Shown piece by piece: positions 46,181 to 55,026 of a stretch of 64,000 nt of DNA. The notes beneath the pieces were generated by a model, which made no database searches, was not told the origin of the DNA, and saw only the letters and a list, made by a program, of their open reading frames with translations. Position 1 is the stretch's first letter, and the number at the start of each line of letters is the position of its first letter. This DNA comes from Flavobacteriales bacterium (GTDB lineage Bacteria > Bacteroidota > Bacteroidia > Flavobacteriales_D > Parvicellaceae), in assembly GCA_025210295.1 (NCBI GenBank), contig JAOASC010000026.1:1-64000 (forward strand). Reading direction: 5' to 3'. Both the position numbers and the translations under genes were made by a program.

Positions 46181-46261
46181 TTTTTATTTGAATTAAGATG
46201 TTGTTTATTCGCTCAAATAAACGATAATGATTCTTGCTTTAAATGCAATTGATAGCTTACT

Positions 46262-46311
46262 ATTATTTCAAACCAACCCCCATTGATTAATGGGGGTTGG
46301 TTTGAAATAAT
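46262..46311. repeat. Long perfect inverted repeat
   Basis: A 22-bp arm at 46262-46283 is exactly complementary to 46290-46311, around the loop TGATTA. No T run follows on either strand. It lies between the divergent formyltransferase pseudogene and the PIG-L gene, where a terminator is not expected. The rest of this 320-base gap holds only a TACCTTTG -7 box (46478-46485) for the plus-strand genes. Confidence 0.85.
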
Positions 46312-46477
46312 GGATTTTAAGTAAAAAAAGATAACTTAATTATGCATTGGAAAATACCAATTGTTATAGTGAAAATGCTAATGGAATATTAGATGTAACT
46401 TAATTTTGTTTTGTATACAAAGTTGTTAATTAAAGGGGAAAATAAAGTTTTTAAAGAGTTTTTTGAGATAAATACAT

Positions 46478-46485
46478 TACCTTTG
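46478..46485 (+). promoter_or_regulatory. -7 element of the PIG-L operon
   Basis: TACCTTTG matches TAnnTTTG 16 bases before the ATG at 46502. No TTG at standard spacing was found. Confidence 0.45.
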
Positions 46486-46501
46486 TTTTAAGTTAAAAAA
46501 A

Positions 46502-47140
46502 ATGAAGTTAGGATTTAAAAAAGCACTTGTGTTGGCTCCACATACAGACGATGGAGAATTTGGTTGTGGGGGAACAATAGCTAGGATGATAGATGAAGGT
46601 GCTGAGGTGTATTTGGCAGCTTTCTCAGCTTGCGAAAAGTCTGTGTTAAAAAAATATCCTTCTGATATTCTTGTTGCTGAATTGAAAAGAGCAACAGAAA
46701 AATTGGGGATTCCTGAAGAAAATTTATTCCTGTTTGATTTTGAAGTTAGAATTTTTAACGAGAGAAGGCAGGATATTCTTCAAACAATAATTGATTTAAG
46801 AGAAAGAATAAATCCTGATGTGGTTTTTATGCCTTCTTTGGATGATATACACCAAGATCATGCTACGATTGCACAAGAGGGATTAAGAGCATTTAAATTT
46901 TGTACATTGTTAGCTTATGAGATGCCATGGAATAACTTGGTTTTTGAAACAAGTGCTTTTGTGTTTTTAGAAGAAAAATATATTAGAAGAAAAATAGAGG
47001 CATTAAAAGAATATGAGTCTCAATCACATCGACCATATTCTAATGAGGAGTTTATTCGTTCATTAGCAAGAACAAGAGGGGTGCAAATTAATACAACTTA
47101 TGCTGAGACCTTTAATGTTATGAGGTGGATTATAAATTAA
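46502..47140 (+). CDS. PIG-L family deacetylase
   Basis: 212 residues. The zinc-binding motif reads APHTDDGEFGCGGT (about residues 11-24), a variant of the usual PHPDDxxxGCGG, and the second His pair lies in SLDDIHQDHATI. PIG-L enzymes remove acetyl groups from N-acetylglucosamine-type sugars. Within this glycan locus the likely target is a GlcNAc residue on a lipid-linked intermediate or nucleotide sugar. It is cytoplasmic, starts a four-gene plus-strand operon and is followed 12 bases later by an acyltransferase, which would re-acylate a freed amine. Confidence 0.87.
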   Translation: MKLGFKKALVLAPHTDDGEFGCGGTIARMIDEGAEVYLAAFSACEKSVLKKYPSDILVAELKRATEKLGIPEENLFLFDFEVRIFNERRQDILQTIIDLRERINPDVVFMPSLDDIHQDHATIAQEGLRAFKFCTLLAYEMPWNNLVFETSAFVFLEEKYIRRKIEALKEYESQSHRPYSNEEFIRSLARTRGVQINTTYAETFNVMRWIIN

Positions 47141-47152
47141 ATAGAGATAAAA

Positions 47153-47683
47153 ATGAATGTGATTTCGGAAAAAGCTATAATAGGCGAAAATGTAGAGATT
47201 GGACATTTTAATATAATTGAAGAGGGAGTTACAATAGGCGATAATGTTATTATAGGCAATTATTGCCATCTTAAAAGTGGTGTAACTATAGGCTCTGGGA
47301 CCAAAATGATGAATTCTGTTGAGTTAAGGTCTAATACCATAATAGGAGAAGATTGCTATGTAGATAGTGGTGTAAAATCTTCTGGAAATGTAAAGGTTGG
47401 TAAAAATGTATCCTTAAGATATGATACAATTCTAGCTAGAGGAGTTGAAATAGGGGATAATACTTATGTTTGTCCTCGTGTTATGACTAATAACTTAAGT
47501 GCTGATCAAAGTCAAATTGGTGGAGCGAAAATAGGGAAAAATTGTTTTATTGGAACTAATGCAGTGTTACATTATGGAATTACACTAGGAAATAATGTGG
47601 TTGTTGGTGCAATGAGTTTCGTTAATAAAGATGCTGATTCAGATTGTGTGTTAATAGGAGTCCCATCAAAAGTAAAAAAGTAA
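47153..47683 (+). CDS. Hexapeptide-repeat acyltransferase (LbH family)
   Basis: 176 residues made almost wholly of left-handed beta-helix hexapeptides ([20 protein letters not shown] and further repeats) and ending with [18 protein letters not shown], the family's C-terminal turn. It would transfer an acetyl or acyl group from CoA or ACP to an amino or hydroxyl sugar. It is the partner of the PIG-L deacetylase (12-base gap) and precedes a second, longer acyltransferase. The exact acceptor cannot be told from the sequence. Confidence 0.86.
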   Translation: MNVISEKAIIGENVEIGHFNIIEEGVTIGDNVIIGNYCHLKSGVTIGSGTKMMNSVELRSNTIIGEDCYVDSGVKSSGNVKVGKNVSLRYDTILARGVEIGDNTYVCPRVMTNNLSADQSQIGGAKIGKNCFIGTNAVLHYGITLGNNVVVGAMSFVNKDADSDCVLIGVPSKVKK

Positions 47684-47687
47684 ACCA

Positions 47688-48551
47688 TTGAATTCTGAGT
47701 TAATTTCAAATACATACTCTCTAAATCATGTAGGAAGTATACAAGAGGTTGATCGTTTCGGGAGCCTTGAAAATGAAGAGCAAAGAGTTTTGCTTTGGAC
47801 CAAATCTAAACAGCTGTTTTTAAAGGTTAAGAAAGGGGTTCTTTTAGCGCCTCAAAGTTTCTCAAATCTTAAGTTAGAAGATGAGGTAACCTATTTGTTT
47901 TGTGAAAAATCTCCACGGCTAATTTTTGCTAAAGTGCTGAATGATTTTTTTAAGGAAAATCATTTAGATGACTTTAAGAATTGTATTGATATACATAGAA
48001 GTAATACTAAAATTACAATTGGAGAGAATGTATTTATAGGGGAGAATGTAACTATAGGAGATGGAACCCAAATTTTACATAACACTTCTATTTTTAGTAA
48101 TTCTGTTATTGGTAAGGATTGTTTGATTAATACGAATTGTTCTATTAGTACACCAGGTTTGGGGTGTGAGTTTGATGGGGATAGGATTGTTAAGTTCCCT
48201 CAGTTTGGGGGAGTGGTAATTGGTGATCGCGTTGAATTGGGTCCCAATACAACAATAAGAAGGGGAGCATTGGATAATACAATAGTAGGAAGTGGAACTT
48301 TAGTTGGTTCGCTGTCAAATATCGGTCATAATTGTAGGCTTGGAGAAAATTGCGTTCTAACTAGTCAAATAGCGTTAGGAGGATCTACAATTATAGGGGA
48401 TAAGGTTTTTATGGGAATAAACTCTTCCACAAAAAATAAGGTCGTTATTGGTAATGATGTAACGGTAGGTATGGGGGCTGTAGTAGTTAAAGATGTGCCA
48501 GATAATTCGTTAGCAATAGGGGTGCCTGCTAAAATTACTCCTAAAAAGTGA
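47688..48551 (+). CDS. LpxD-like hexapeptide acyltransferase
   Basis: 287 residues. The start is TTG at 47688, four bases after the previous stop; no in-frame ATG or GTG exists near it. An N-terminal domain (about 1-100) precedes a left-handed beta-helix (about 105-270) with [14 protein letters not shown] and [20 protein letters not shown], followed by [18 protein letters not shown]. The arrangement resembles LpxD (UDP-3-O-acyl-glucosamine N-acyltransferase), whose N-terminal uridine-binding domain is about the same size, but this paralog lies in a glycan locus and not with lpxA/lpxB. It is probably a nucleotide-sugar N-acyltransferase. It overlaps the next gene by four bases. Confidence 0.82.
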   Translation: MNSELISNTYSLNHVGSIQEVDRFGSLENEEQRVLLWTKSKQLFLKVKKGVLLAPQSFSNLKLEDEVTYLFCEKSPRLIFAKVLNDFFKENHLDDFKNCIDIHRSNTKITIGENVFIGENVTIGDGTQILHNTSIFSNSVIGKDCLINTNCSISTPGLGCEFDGDRIVKFPQFGGVVIGDRVELGPNTTIRRGALDNTIVGSGTLVGSLSNIGHNCRLGENCVLTSQIALGGSTIIGDKVFMGINSSTKNKVVIGNDVTVGMGAVVVKDVPDNSLAIGVPAKITPKK

Positions 48552-49753
48552 AAAAGTCTGTAGTAATATTGGTTTATTCCTTAGCTCCTAGAAATGGCGT
48601 AGGAGCTAGAAGATGGCAAAAGTTTGCTCTAGAGTTAGCTAATTTAAATTATAACGTTTATATAGTTGGAGCTAATGATGTTAATAATGAATATTTAAGT
48701 CATAAAAATATTGAGTATAAAATATTTGACTCAAAGTATCCTAAGGTTTTGGATCGTATACCTACTAATTTTGTTCAAAAAATCAGTTACCATTTAGCTG
48801 TTAAGAAACAGGAGAAACAAGCGCTAGGGGCTACATATGATAGGGCAACTTTGGATAAAAAAGAGATCGTCAATTTGTTATCAAAACTTGTGGAGGAAAA
48901 TGAGATAAAGAATTTAATCGTTTCTGGAGCTCCTTTTAGTCTGTTATATTATGGTACTATCATAAAAGAAAGGTTTCCTTCCCTCAATTTAATCAGTGAT
49001 ATCAGAGATGCTTGGACTTGGGGAGTGGGGTATGGTATGCAGCAGCTATCTGTTTCAAAAAAGAAGCATGAAAAATTTCTTGAGCAAAGCGTAGTAAAAA
49101 AGTCAGATTATATTACAGTAGCTTCCGAGGATTTAAAAATAGAATTGCTTAAAAAATATAGCGCAGCACAAGAGAAAACAACAACTTTATTAAATGGGAT
49201 AGAATTTGACGAATCTTATGTCGCAGTACCGTTTAATTCGGATAAAATTGTGATAACGCATATAGGTTCGGTAAATTCTGGGGTTGAAAAGTATTGGATC
49301 CCGTTTTTGAATTTAATCAAGCAAATGGGAAAGGAGGTAGTTGTGAAATTTATTGGAAGAACTAATCTTAATATTGTTAATTATGTTTCTTCCAATAAAA
49401 TAGAAAATGTTGAGTTTATCAAATTTGTTCAAGAGCAAGATTTGAAATGTTTTTTTGAAGAAACTCATTTTGTTTTAATGTTTAAAAAAGATGGTTTTGA
49501 AAATACATTTCCAAGTAAGTATTTTGATTATATAAAATATGAAAAGCCTATCATAGCTTTTACGAAGGAAGGGGCGGTAGCCACTGAAATTGTGCAAAAT
49601 GATTTGGGGAGTGTTTTTGATGAGTATATCAATCAATCGGAGTTTATTGACTTTTTAGAGTTGTATAAAAATAAACCTTTTAATCAGCAATATGATAAGC
49701 ATAAATTTTCTATCGAAAATTTGATATTAGAGTTAGAGCGAAAAATAAAATAG
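48548..49753 (+). CDS. Glycosyltransferase (GT4-like)
   Basis: 401 residues. GTG start at 48548 overlapping the previous stop. N-terminal half holds [20 protein letters not shown], typical of GT4 enzymes that start with a glycine-rich loop, and DIRDAWTWG. The C-terminal half has [10 protein letters not shown] and [19 protein letters not shown], in the position of the nucleotide-binding E/P loop. Acceptor and donor unknown. It is the last intact gene of the plus arm and is followed by a nonfunctional asparagine synthetase remnant. Confidence 0.8.
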   Translation: MKKSVVILVYSLAPRNGVGARRWQKFALELANLNYNVYIVGANDVNNEYLSHKNIEYKIFDSKYPKVLDRIPTNFVQKISYHLAVKKQEKQALGATYDRATLDKKEIVNLLSKLVEENEIKNLIVSGAPFSLLYYGTIIKERFPSLNLISDIRDAWTWGVGYGMQQLSVSKKKHEKFLEQSVVKKSDYITVASEDLKIELLKKYSAAQEKTTTLLNGIEFDESYVAVPFNSDKIVITHIGSVNSGVEKYWIPFLNLIKQMGKEVVVKFIGRTNLNIVNYVSSNKIENVEFIKFVQEQDLKCFFEETHFVLMFKKDGFENTFPSKYFDYIKYEKPIIAFTKEGAVATEIVQNDLGSVFDEYINQSEFIDFLELYKNKPFNQQYDKHKFSIENLILELERKIK

Positions 49754-49868
49754 AGAGCAAAAGGTTTGTCCTGTTTGTTTTTAAGCTGTTTTTATCAAGG
49801 TTTAAACGTAGAATTCATTTCTGTAAATAAAAAAAGTACATTCAAAAAACGTTGGAAAACGGATCAGT

Positions 49869-50188
49869 ATGTGTGGAATTCTTACCTATTATAATAATAG
49901 AGGTATTACAAAAACAAAAATATTACAATGTTTGGAGCCTTTACAAACAATTAAGCACAGAGGTTCAGATAGAGAGGGGGGCTAAATACAAAAACAGGAA
50001 CTTTTGTAGAGTTGGGGACAAAAGATAATCCTAAGGTGTTGAGTGAGGAAATGATAAACCTTGTTGATGCTGTAGATTGTGAATATGATTTGTTACAGGG
50101 GCATAGGCGTTTGAGTATTTTTGATACATCTTTAGCTGGGGATTAGCCTATGGTTGATGAACAAAAAAAATGGATTGTTTTTAATGGC
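49869..50188 (+). pseudogene. Asparagine synthetase (asnB-like) truncated pseudogene
   Basis: ATG at 49869 opens MCGILTYYNNRGITKTKILQ and KHRGSDREGG, with the catalytic N-terminal Cys2 of class II glutamine amidotransferases. A one-base change in the G run at 49976-49981 shifts the frame to a stop. In the next frame the protein continues with LLQGHRRLSIFDTSLAGD, then TAG at 50144-50146 where glutamine (CAG) is expected, then PMVDEQKKWIVFNG, and homology stops near 50188. Only about a fifth of a normal AsnB gene remains, with no synthetase domain. In glycan loci such genes amidate uronic acids. Confidence 0.8.
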
Positions 50189-50492
50189 TTTTTTTATTTG
50201 GTTTTCAATTTTTTGTGGAAGCAACTGATCATCTGTGTCTAAGAATTGAAAATAGGCTTCTTTTGTATGTCTTGTATCTTTGTTTCTAGCTGCTGGAGCC
50301 CCTTTGTTTTCTCGGCGTAATAACTGGATGTTACTTTTGGGAGAGCTTTCTGTAAACTGTTGAATTTCTTGAGCAGTCTTGTCAGTACTACCGTCATCAA
50401 TACAAATCATTTCTATGTTTTTGTATGTTTGATTTGTAACTGAGGTTAAACAAGGGCTAATATACTGTTCAACATATCACAGAAACTATCAT
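50189..50492 (-). pseudogene. GT2 glycosyltransferase truncated pseudogene
   Basis: On the minus strand, an ATG at 50492 gives MIVSVI, then a short deletion where PVYN is expected and a frame change, then VEQYISPCLTSVTNQTYKN, MICIDDGSTDKTAQEI, and NKGAPAARNKDTRHTKEAYF with the DxD-like FLDTDD. The homology ends at about 50189, where the sequence abuts the asnB remnant. The nucleotide-sugar binding half is partly present and the acceptor half is gone. It starts with an ATGA overlap with the acetyltransferase remnant, so it was once the next gene in the minus operon. Confidence 0.75.
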
Positions 50493-51151
50493 AAGTTTTT
50501 TAGTAGTGTTAAAAATTGATTTGCATCAGAATAATATAGAGTCAATTGAATTAAGTGTTTAGGTGAAGCTTCACTCCATTGGCTATTTAATAATCTATTA
50601 ATAGTTTTTTTATTAAATCTATATTTGATAATTTTAGCTGGTACGCCCCCCACTATAGCATGAGGAGGAACATCTTTATTTACAACTGTACTTGCTGCAA
50701 CTACAGCGTCAGTACCAATTGTGATATTTTCTAAAATTATTGCGTTTGACGATATCAATACATCATGACTAATCTTTATAGGAACTGAAAGAGGAAAATT
50801 GTCAATATTTACCCATCCTTTATTTTTTTTTGTGAAAATATGGACTTGAACTAATTGTTTTTAAGTTATGATTTTTTATACCTATTTTAACATCAAAAGA
50901 TATACTAAAAAAAGAACCGATTGATGAACAGTTCTCAATATATGTGTTTTTCCCAATGAAATTATAACTTCCAAAACTCTTGAGAGTATTTCAGCTTTGA
51001 AAAGAAACATTTTTTTCAATAATTCTACCTTTAGATTTGATAATTGTATTAGGTACTATTGATTTGAATGTACTTATTTTTTGTATAAAAGCTTATAAGT
51101 AAAGTTTAGCCTGATAAAGTCTACAAGATTGTTTTTGAAATTTTTAATCAT
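50489..51151 (-). pseudogene. Hexapeptide acetyltransferase pseudogene with three lesions
   Basis: An ATG at 51151 starts MIKNFKNNLVDFIRLNFTYK. The reading frame changes in a T/A run near 51075, an in-frame TGA stands at 50991-50993 (after EKNVSFQS), and a second frame change occurs in the T run near 50820-50831. Downstream, the well-preserved segments SHDVLISSNAIILENITIG, VVNKDVPPHAIVGGVPAKI and KKTINRLLNSQW are those of CatB/xenobiotic-type hexapeptide acetyltransferases. Its start overlaps the stop of the GT gene at 51144 by eight bases. It looks like a recently lost gene that would have acetylated a sugar. Confidence 0.8.
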
Positions 51152-52154
51152 ATATTGTTTTTTTTTTTTGCTTAACACAAAAATCAATAATCTCATCTTT
51201 GTTGAAAGCTATATTAACATCATTAAATTTAAAGTTTTTTCTAAACCTTATACTGTCATCTAGCCCTTTTATAGGAGGATTTCCTTTAAAAATAAGTAGA
51301 ACAGGTGTATGTATGTAGCTTCCAACATGCATAGCTCCAGAGTGCTGAGTGATGATTAATTGGGCTGAAGCGCATTCTTCTAATACATCTTTATTATCTC
51401 CAGTTATAGCATATCTAATTTTATTGTTTTTAACTTTATTATTATCAGATAGTTCTGGGTGGCCAACAAAGACAACTTCATCAAAGTAGTTTGTCAGTTT
51501 TTCACCTAATTGGTTGTAATCCCAATTACCTCCATTGTTTGCGGTGAATTTTTTTGTCATTTTCCGAGGGAACAGAACAACTTTATTTTCTTTTTTTGTT
51601 GAATAACTATTAGAAAGATTATAGATGTATTGTCTTTTATTTAGTTGCCAGTTTCTGTAGCTATACCAATATAAATCTCTATTGTTGAAAATATCTAATA
51701 AAGGAAATGGACTAGTGTTGGCATTGTTTAAAAATTGGGTTACTATTTTTTGTACGTCATCTGGCAAACGTTCTATGTTATTACCAGATGGTTTTACCTC
51801 TTTGAAAAAGTCCCTTAATGCAATAAAATTATTAATGAATGGAGTGCCTTTATCATCAATTAAGAATGGACGGTGTAACTCAAGACCACAGTAGTTAATT
51901 TTTATTCCTTGACGATTTAAGTAGCTTAAATAAGGTAGTATATGTAGCAAGAAGTTTCCAAACTCACCTATAAAGGGACCAATGTAGCACTCTTTGTGTT
52001 TGAAAACAGCTTTCTCGAATTTTTTGAGTGTAGAATTGTTCTTTTGTAGAATGGTAAAAAACTTTATTTTGCCCAATAGATTAAGTCCTCTATACCCTTT
52101 CGAGGCCAAAGTTGCTTGATTTTTTTCTTGGTATTTATTTAAGTCTTTAATCAT
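51144..52154 (-). CDS. GT-B-like glycosyltransferase of unclear family
   Basis: 336 residues. The C-terminal half includes CASAQLIITQHSGAMHVGSY and HTPVLLIFKGNPPIKGL, which resemble the nucleotide-binding region of GT9/GT41-type and other GT-B enzymes. The N-terminal half (IGPFIGEFGNFLLHILPYLS) would bind the acceptor. No assignment to a particular CAZy family can be made. It is one base after the large membrane protein gene, and its 3' end overlaps the start of the acetyltransferase remnant. The last intact gene of the minus arm, so it lies at the edge of the decayed zone. Confidence 0.7.
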   Translation of the reverse strand: MIKDLNKYQEKNQATLASKGYRGLNLLGKIKFFTILQKNNSTLKKFEKAVFKHKECYIGPFIGEFGNFLLHILPYLSYLNRQGIKINYCGLELHRPFLIDDKGTPFINNFIALRDFFKEVKPSGNNIERLPDDVQKIVTQFLNNANTSPFPLLDIFNNRDLYWYSYRNWQLNKRQYIYNLSNSYSTKKENKVVLFPRKMTKKFTANNGGNWDYNQLGEKLTNYFDEVVFVGHPELSDNNKVKNNKIRYAITGDNKDVLEECASAQLIITQHSGAMHVGSYIHTPVLLIFKGNPPIKGLDDSIRFRKNFKFNDVNIAFNKDEIIDFCVKQKKKTIYD

Positions 52155-54062
52155 CTATCTTTTATTAAGGATTAAAATATATCTTGCATTATTTAGTTTA
52201 AGTATTTCAGCATTTGGAAAAATTTTAGAGCAAGTTTTTAATTTGTTATCACCCTCTATGAAAAGGAATTTAACATTATATTTTATTACTTTAGTTTTTA
52301 AATTTGTTAAGCTGTTTTCAAATAACTCTTTTGGTAATAAGCTGTTAAATTGTAAGGCTTTAGCGAATTGTTTGGATTCGTGTTTGGATGAATATAATTC
52401 TTTTGAGTATAATAGAGGAATAAGTTCTATTGAAGGGTTTAGGTAATATAGAAAGTTAGCATATTGGTTATAAGAAAACGTGCGCTCTGAAAAAGTTAAT
52501 CGTTCTATTGCTTCTTCATTCAAAATAAAGAAGCCTCGATTTTTAATTTTTTCTTTATTCTTGTATATTAAATCAACACTTTTTTTATCTAGCCTTGCTT
52601 TTGTATGTGAGTTTTTAGATAGCAGCATATTATTTTTTATAAGATTAACACTTTTAGGTAGTGTAATATTTATAGTAGAAAAGGATAGACCAATTATTAG
52701 TATTATATAACTAAAAAATTTAAAAAAACGCTTTTCTGATAAAAACGAGAGGAATAGAAGTATTATTGAAATTAAATAGACAAAAGAATAACCAACAAAT
52801 GGGAACTGGTAAAAGTCTCCAATAAAGAAGCCTAGTTGAAATATAATTACTCCATAGCTTGTGATTAAAAAACTTGAAAGAATAATTAAGATTATCTGTT
52901 TTCTGTCTTGAATTAATTTTCTGGTGTAATAGTAAAGAGGTATCATTAATGTTAAAGTTCCCAATGGAAGAGCAATAATATACAGAATCATTGTTTTCCA
53001 ATTATTCGAATAGGTGTTGATTAAATCCTCAATTGTATAGTTCAAACCTTCTAATTTTAGACCGAATTTATTATAAAATATTATAATAGAAAAAGCTAAA
53101 CTAAATTCAGTTATAAGCAAGTATAACATCTCTTTTGTTTTTATATATTTTATTAGTTTTAGTAGTATAGTGTAAGTAACAACAAAGCAAAGAATTGATG
53201 GTGTAGCTACTATAGAAATTAATGGTAGTAGCATTATTGTATAAATGCTCAAAAAATATTTTTGTTTTAAAGTATAAATAGAAAAAGGGATTAATACAAA
53301 TAAATAAGTTAAGAAGTTTTGTCTCTGCCACATATTTAGCTGATATTTATGACCAATATTAAAAAGATTGAGATAAATATCAAAGGGAATTAAACTTATT
53401 AATATAACTAATATAAAAGTAGTAATGCTGGTTTTTTTAAAGTGACTAATGATTGACTCTATTCCTATGATTATAGAGGTTTTTAAATAATTATAGACCA
53501 AATATTTTAGAAGTATAGAAGACGGTATACCTTTTACAAAGATTTCAATAAGTGATTGAAACCACATTTCAAAATAATGATAAGGAAATACTCCTTCAGT
53601 GTTAGCTCTTATAAGAGGCTTAAAAAAATGATATGTGTTTTCATTGCCATTAGATAAGTGATGTCCAATGTTTGAATAAAAAATAATATCATTATTAAAA
53701 TTGTGGTGATAATTCCAAAAAAATGATAGTAGAAATATTATAAAAAAAATTGAACCAAATCTAAATGATTTTAATGCTATATCTTTTATTTCAAAATTTA
53801 TTACCTGATTTGTTTTTTTGTAGATTAGTAATCCAACTATAGGGATTACGGATAAAGAAAAGATTGTAAGCCCTTTAGTTGAAAAAATGCTATATAAAAA
53901 AATAATGATTGAGATTCCCCAAAAAGACTCTAAGAAATAGTTCTCATAAATATTTTTAGAAGTACTTATTTTTGTTAATTTAATAAATAATATACCCGTT
54001 AAAACTGAAGTAAAGTAGATGCAAATAGCTATGATAATGAAAATAAAGTAAGTTAGTAGCAT
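52155..54062 (-). CDS. Large polytopic membrane protein, GT-C or polymerase-like
   Basis: 635 residues with around twelve to fourteen hydrophobic segments in the first 470, then a soluble C-terminal region (about 490-635). The size, layout and position in a glycan locus fit either an O-antigen polymerase (Wzy) or a GT-C glycosyltransferase. The acidic/aromatic motif NYHHNFNND (about 125-133) after the second or third helix may be the GT-C catalytic loop but this is tentative. The DNA is markedly richer in A and T than the housekeeping genes. It follows the gmhB-like gene by five bases. Confidence 0.65.
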   Translation of the reverse strand: MLLTYFIFIIIAICIYFTSVLTGILFIKLTKISTSKNIYENYFLESFWGISIIIFLYSIFSTKGLTIFSLSVIPIVGLLIYKKTNQVINFEIKDIALKSFRFGSIFFIIFLLSFFWNYHHNFNNDIIFYSNIGHHLSNGNENTYHFFKPLIRANTEGVFPYHYFEMWFQSLIEIFVKGIPSSILLKYLVYNYLKTSIIIGIESIISHFKKTSITTFILVILISLIPFDIYLNLFNIGHKYQLNMWQRQNFLTYLFVLIPFSIYTLKQKYFLSIYTIMLLPLISIVATPSILCFVVTYTILLKLIKYIKTKEMLYLLITEFSLAFSIIIFYNKFGLKLEGLNYTIEDLINTYSNNWKTMILYIIALPLGTLTLMIPLYYYTRKLIQDRKQIILIILSSFLITSYGVIIFQLGFFIGDFYQFPFVGYSFVYLISIILLFLSFLSEKRFFKFFSYIILIIGLSFSTINITLPKSVNLIKNNMLLSKNSHTKARLDKKSVDLIYKNKEKIKNRGFFILNEEAIERLTFSERTFSYNQYANFLYYLNPSIELIPLLYSKELYSSKHESKQFAKALQFNSLLPKELFENSLTNLKTKVIKYNVKFLFIEGDNKLKTCSKIFPNAEILKLNNARYILILNKR

Positions 54063-54067
54063 GTGAA

Positions 54068-54613
54068 TTATTTAACAAGTTTTTTTAAGTTTTCGATACA
54101 AAAGTCGGGTCTTATATTCGAATTTTCATCACCAATATAAATGGTTCTCATCTTTAATTTGTTTCCAAAAATGATATCCCTTTCCGAGTTTCCAATCATT
54201 ACCGATTTAGAAAAATTAATTTCAGGAAAATCTTCTTGTGCTTTTAACCCCATTCCAACTCTAGGTTTTTGCATAATATTATTCTCAGAAGAAAGATAAG
54301 GGGAATGATAAATGCCATCAATTCTTCCATTATTTTTCTTTATTTCATTAATCATGTACTGATGAATGCGATTTAAGTCAGATTCAGTCATTAGTTTTTT
54401 GCCTATTCCTTGCTGGTTAGTCACAATGATTATTCGATTAAAGATATTAGATAGTTTTGCAATCGTTTCTTTTACTCCATCAATAAATATAAAATCATCA
54501 ACTTTAGTTATATAGTTACCTATAGTCTCATAATTAATTACTCCATCTCGGTCTAAAAATAAAGTCCAAGATTTGTTAATCTTCCAGTCCGATATTAATT
54601 GTTCGATAATCAT
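54068..54613 (-). CDS. gmhB: D,D-heptose 1,7-bisphosphate phosphatase (GmhB-like HAD phosphatase)
   Basis: 181 residues. HAD motif I is FLDRDGVIN, motif II IIVTNQQGIG, and motif III/IV KPRVGMGL and MIGNSERDIIFGNKL. This is the pattern of histidinol/heptose-bisphosphate phosphatases. GmhB removes the C7 phosphate of D-glycero-D-manno-heptose 1,7-bisphosphate. It partners with the genes for GmhA, the HldA-like kinase and a nucleotidyltransferase in the same operon, which makes the heptose role likely. The start overlaps the preceding gene by four bases. Confidence 0.88.
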   Translation of the reverse strand: MIIEQLISDWKINKSWTLFLDRDGVINYETIGNYITKVDDFIFIDGVKETIAKLSNIFNRIIIVTNQQGIGKKLMTESDLNRIHQYMINEIKKNNGRIDGIYHSPYLSSENNIMQKPRVGMGLKAQEDFPEINFSKSVMIGNSERDIIFGNKLKMRTIYIGDENSNIRPDFCIENLKKLVK

Positions 54614-55026
54614 AAATCAGACATTAACTTAAAAAGTTGTTTTTTATATTTAGATGTACTTAGTCCGTGGGATCTATCACAGTAATAAATAGGGATGTTT
54701 AAATCCGAACCTGTAATGGGTTTGTTTTTGTAGTCATCTCCAAGAAATCGTATAGATATTTCTTTGCCTTTCATGATGGCATATAATTCATCTTCAGAGT
54801 TATATGTTGTCGTTTCGTCAACGTATTTACAGGATTCAATAATGGCTATACGTTCATCAATGTTGAATAGAGGAGGAAGTTTATTAGGGTTAATTTTTTT
54901 ATCAATATTTTTTGTGCTATTAAGTGCAACTATGAGCCAGTCACATTGTTCTTTGCATTCTTTTAACATAAGAACATGTCCTAAGTGAAACATGTCAAAA
55001 ACTCCACAAACAAATCCTATTTTCAT
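54610..55026 (-). CDS. Nucleotidyltransferase (heptose 1-phosphate or glycerol-3-phosphate type)
   Basis: 138 residues, a single-domain cytidylyltransferase fold with GVFDMFHLGHV (the HxGH motif), RFLGDDYKNKPITG and SHGLSTSKYKKQL. The last is the GISTT-type motif. Homologues include TagD (glycerol-3-phosphate cytidylyltransferase) and the C-terminal domain of HldE. The context of GmhA, GmhB and an HldA-like kinase favours heptose 1-phosphate activation (adenylyl- or guanylyltransferase), but the protein's family also contains the TagD type and the base specificity cannot be read. It overlaps the epimerase and phosphatase genes by four bases on each side. Confidence 0.83.
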   Translation of the reverse strand: MKIGFVCGVFDMFHLGHVLMLKECKEQCDWLIVALNSTKNIDKKINPNKLPPLFNIDERIAIIESCKYVDETTTYNSEDELYAIMKGKEISIRFLGDDYKNKPITGSDLNIPIYYCDRSHGLSTSKYKKQLFKLMSDL

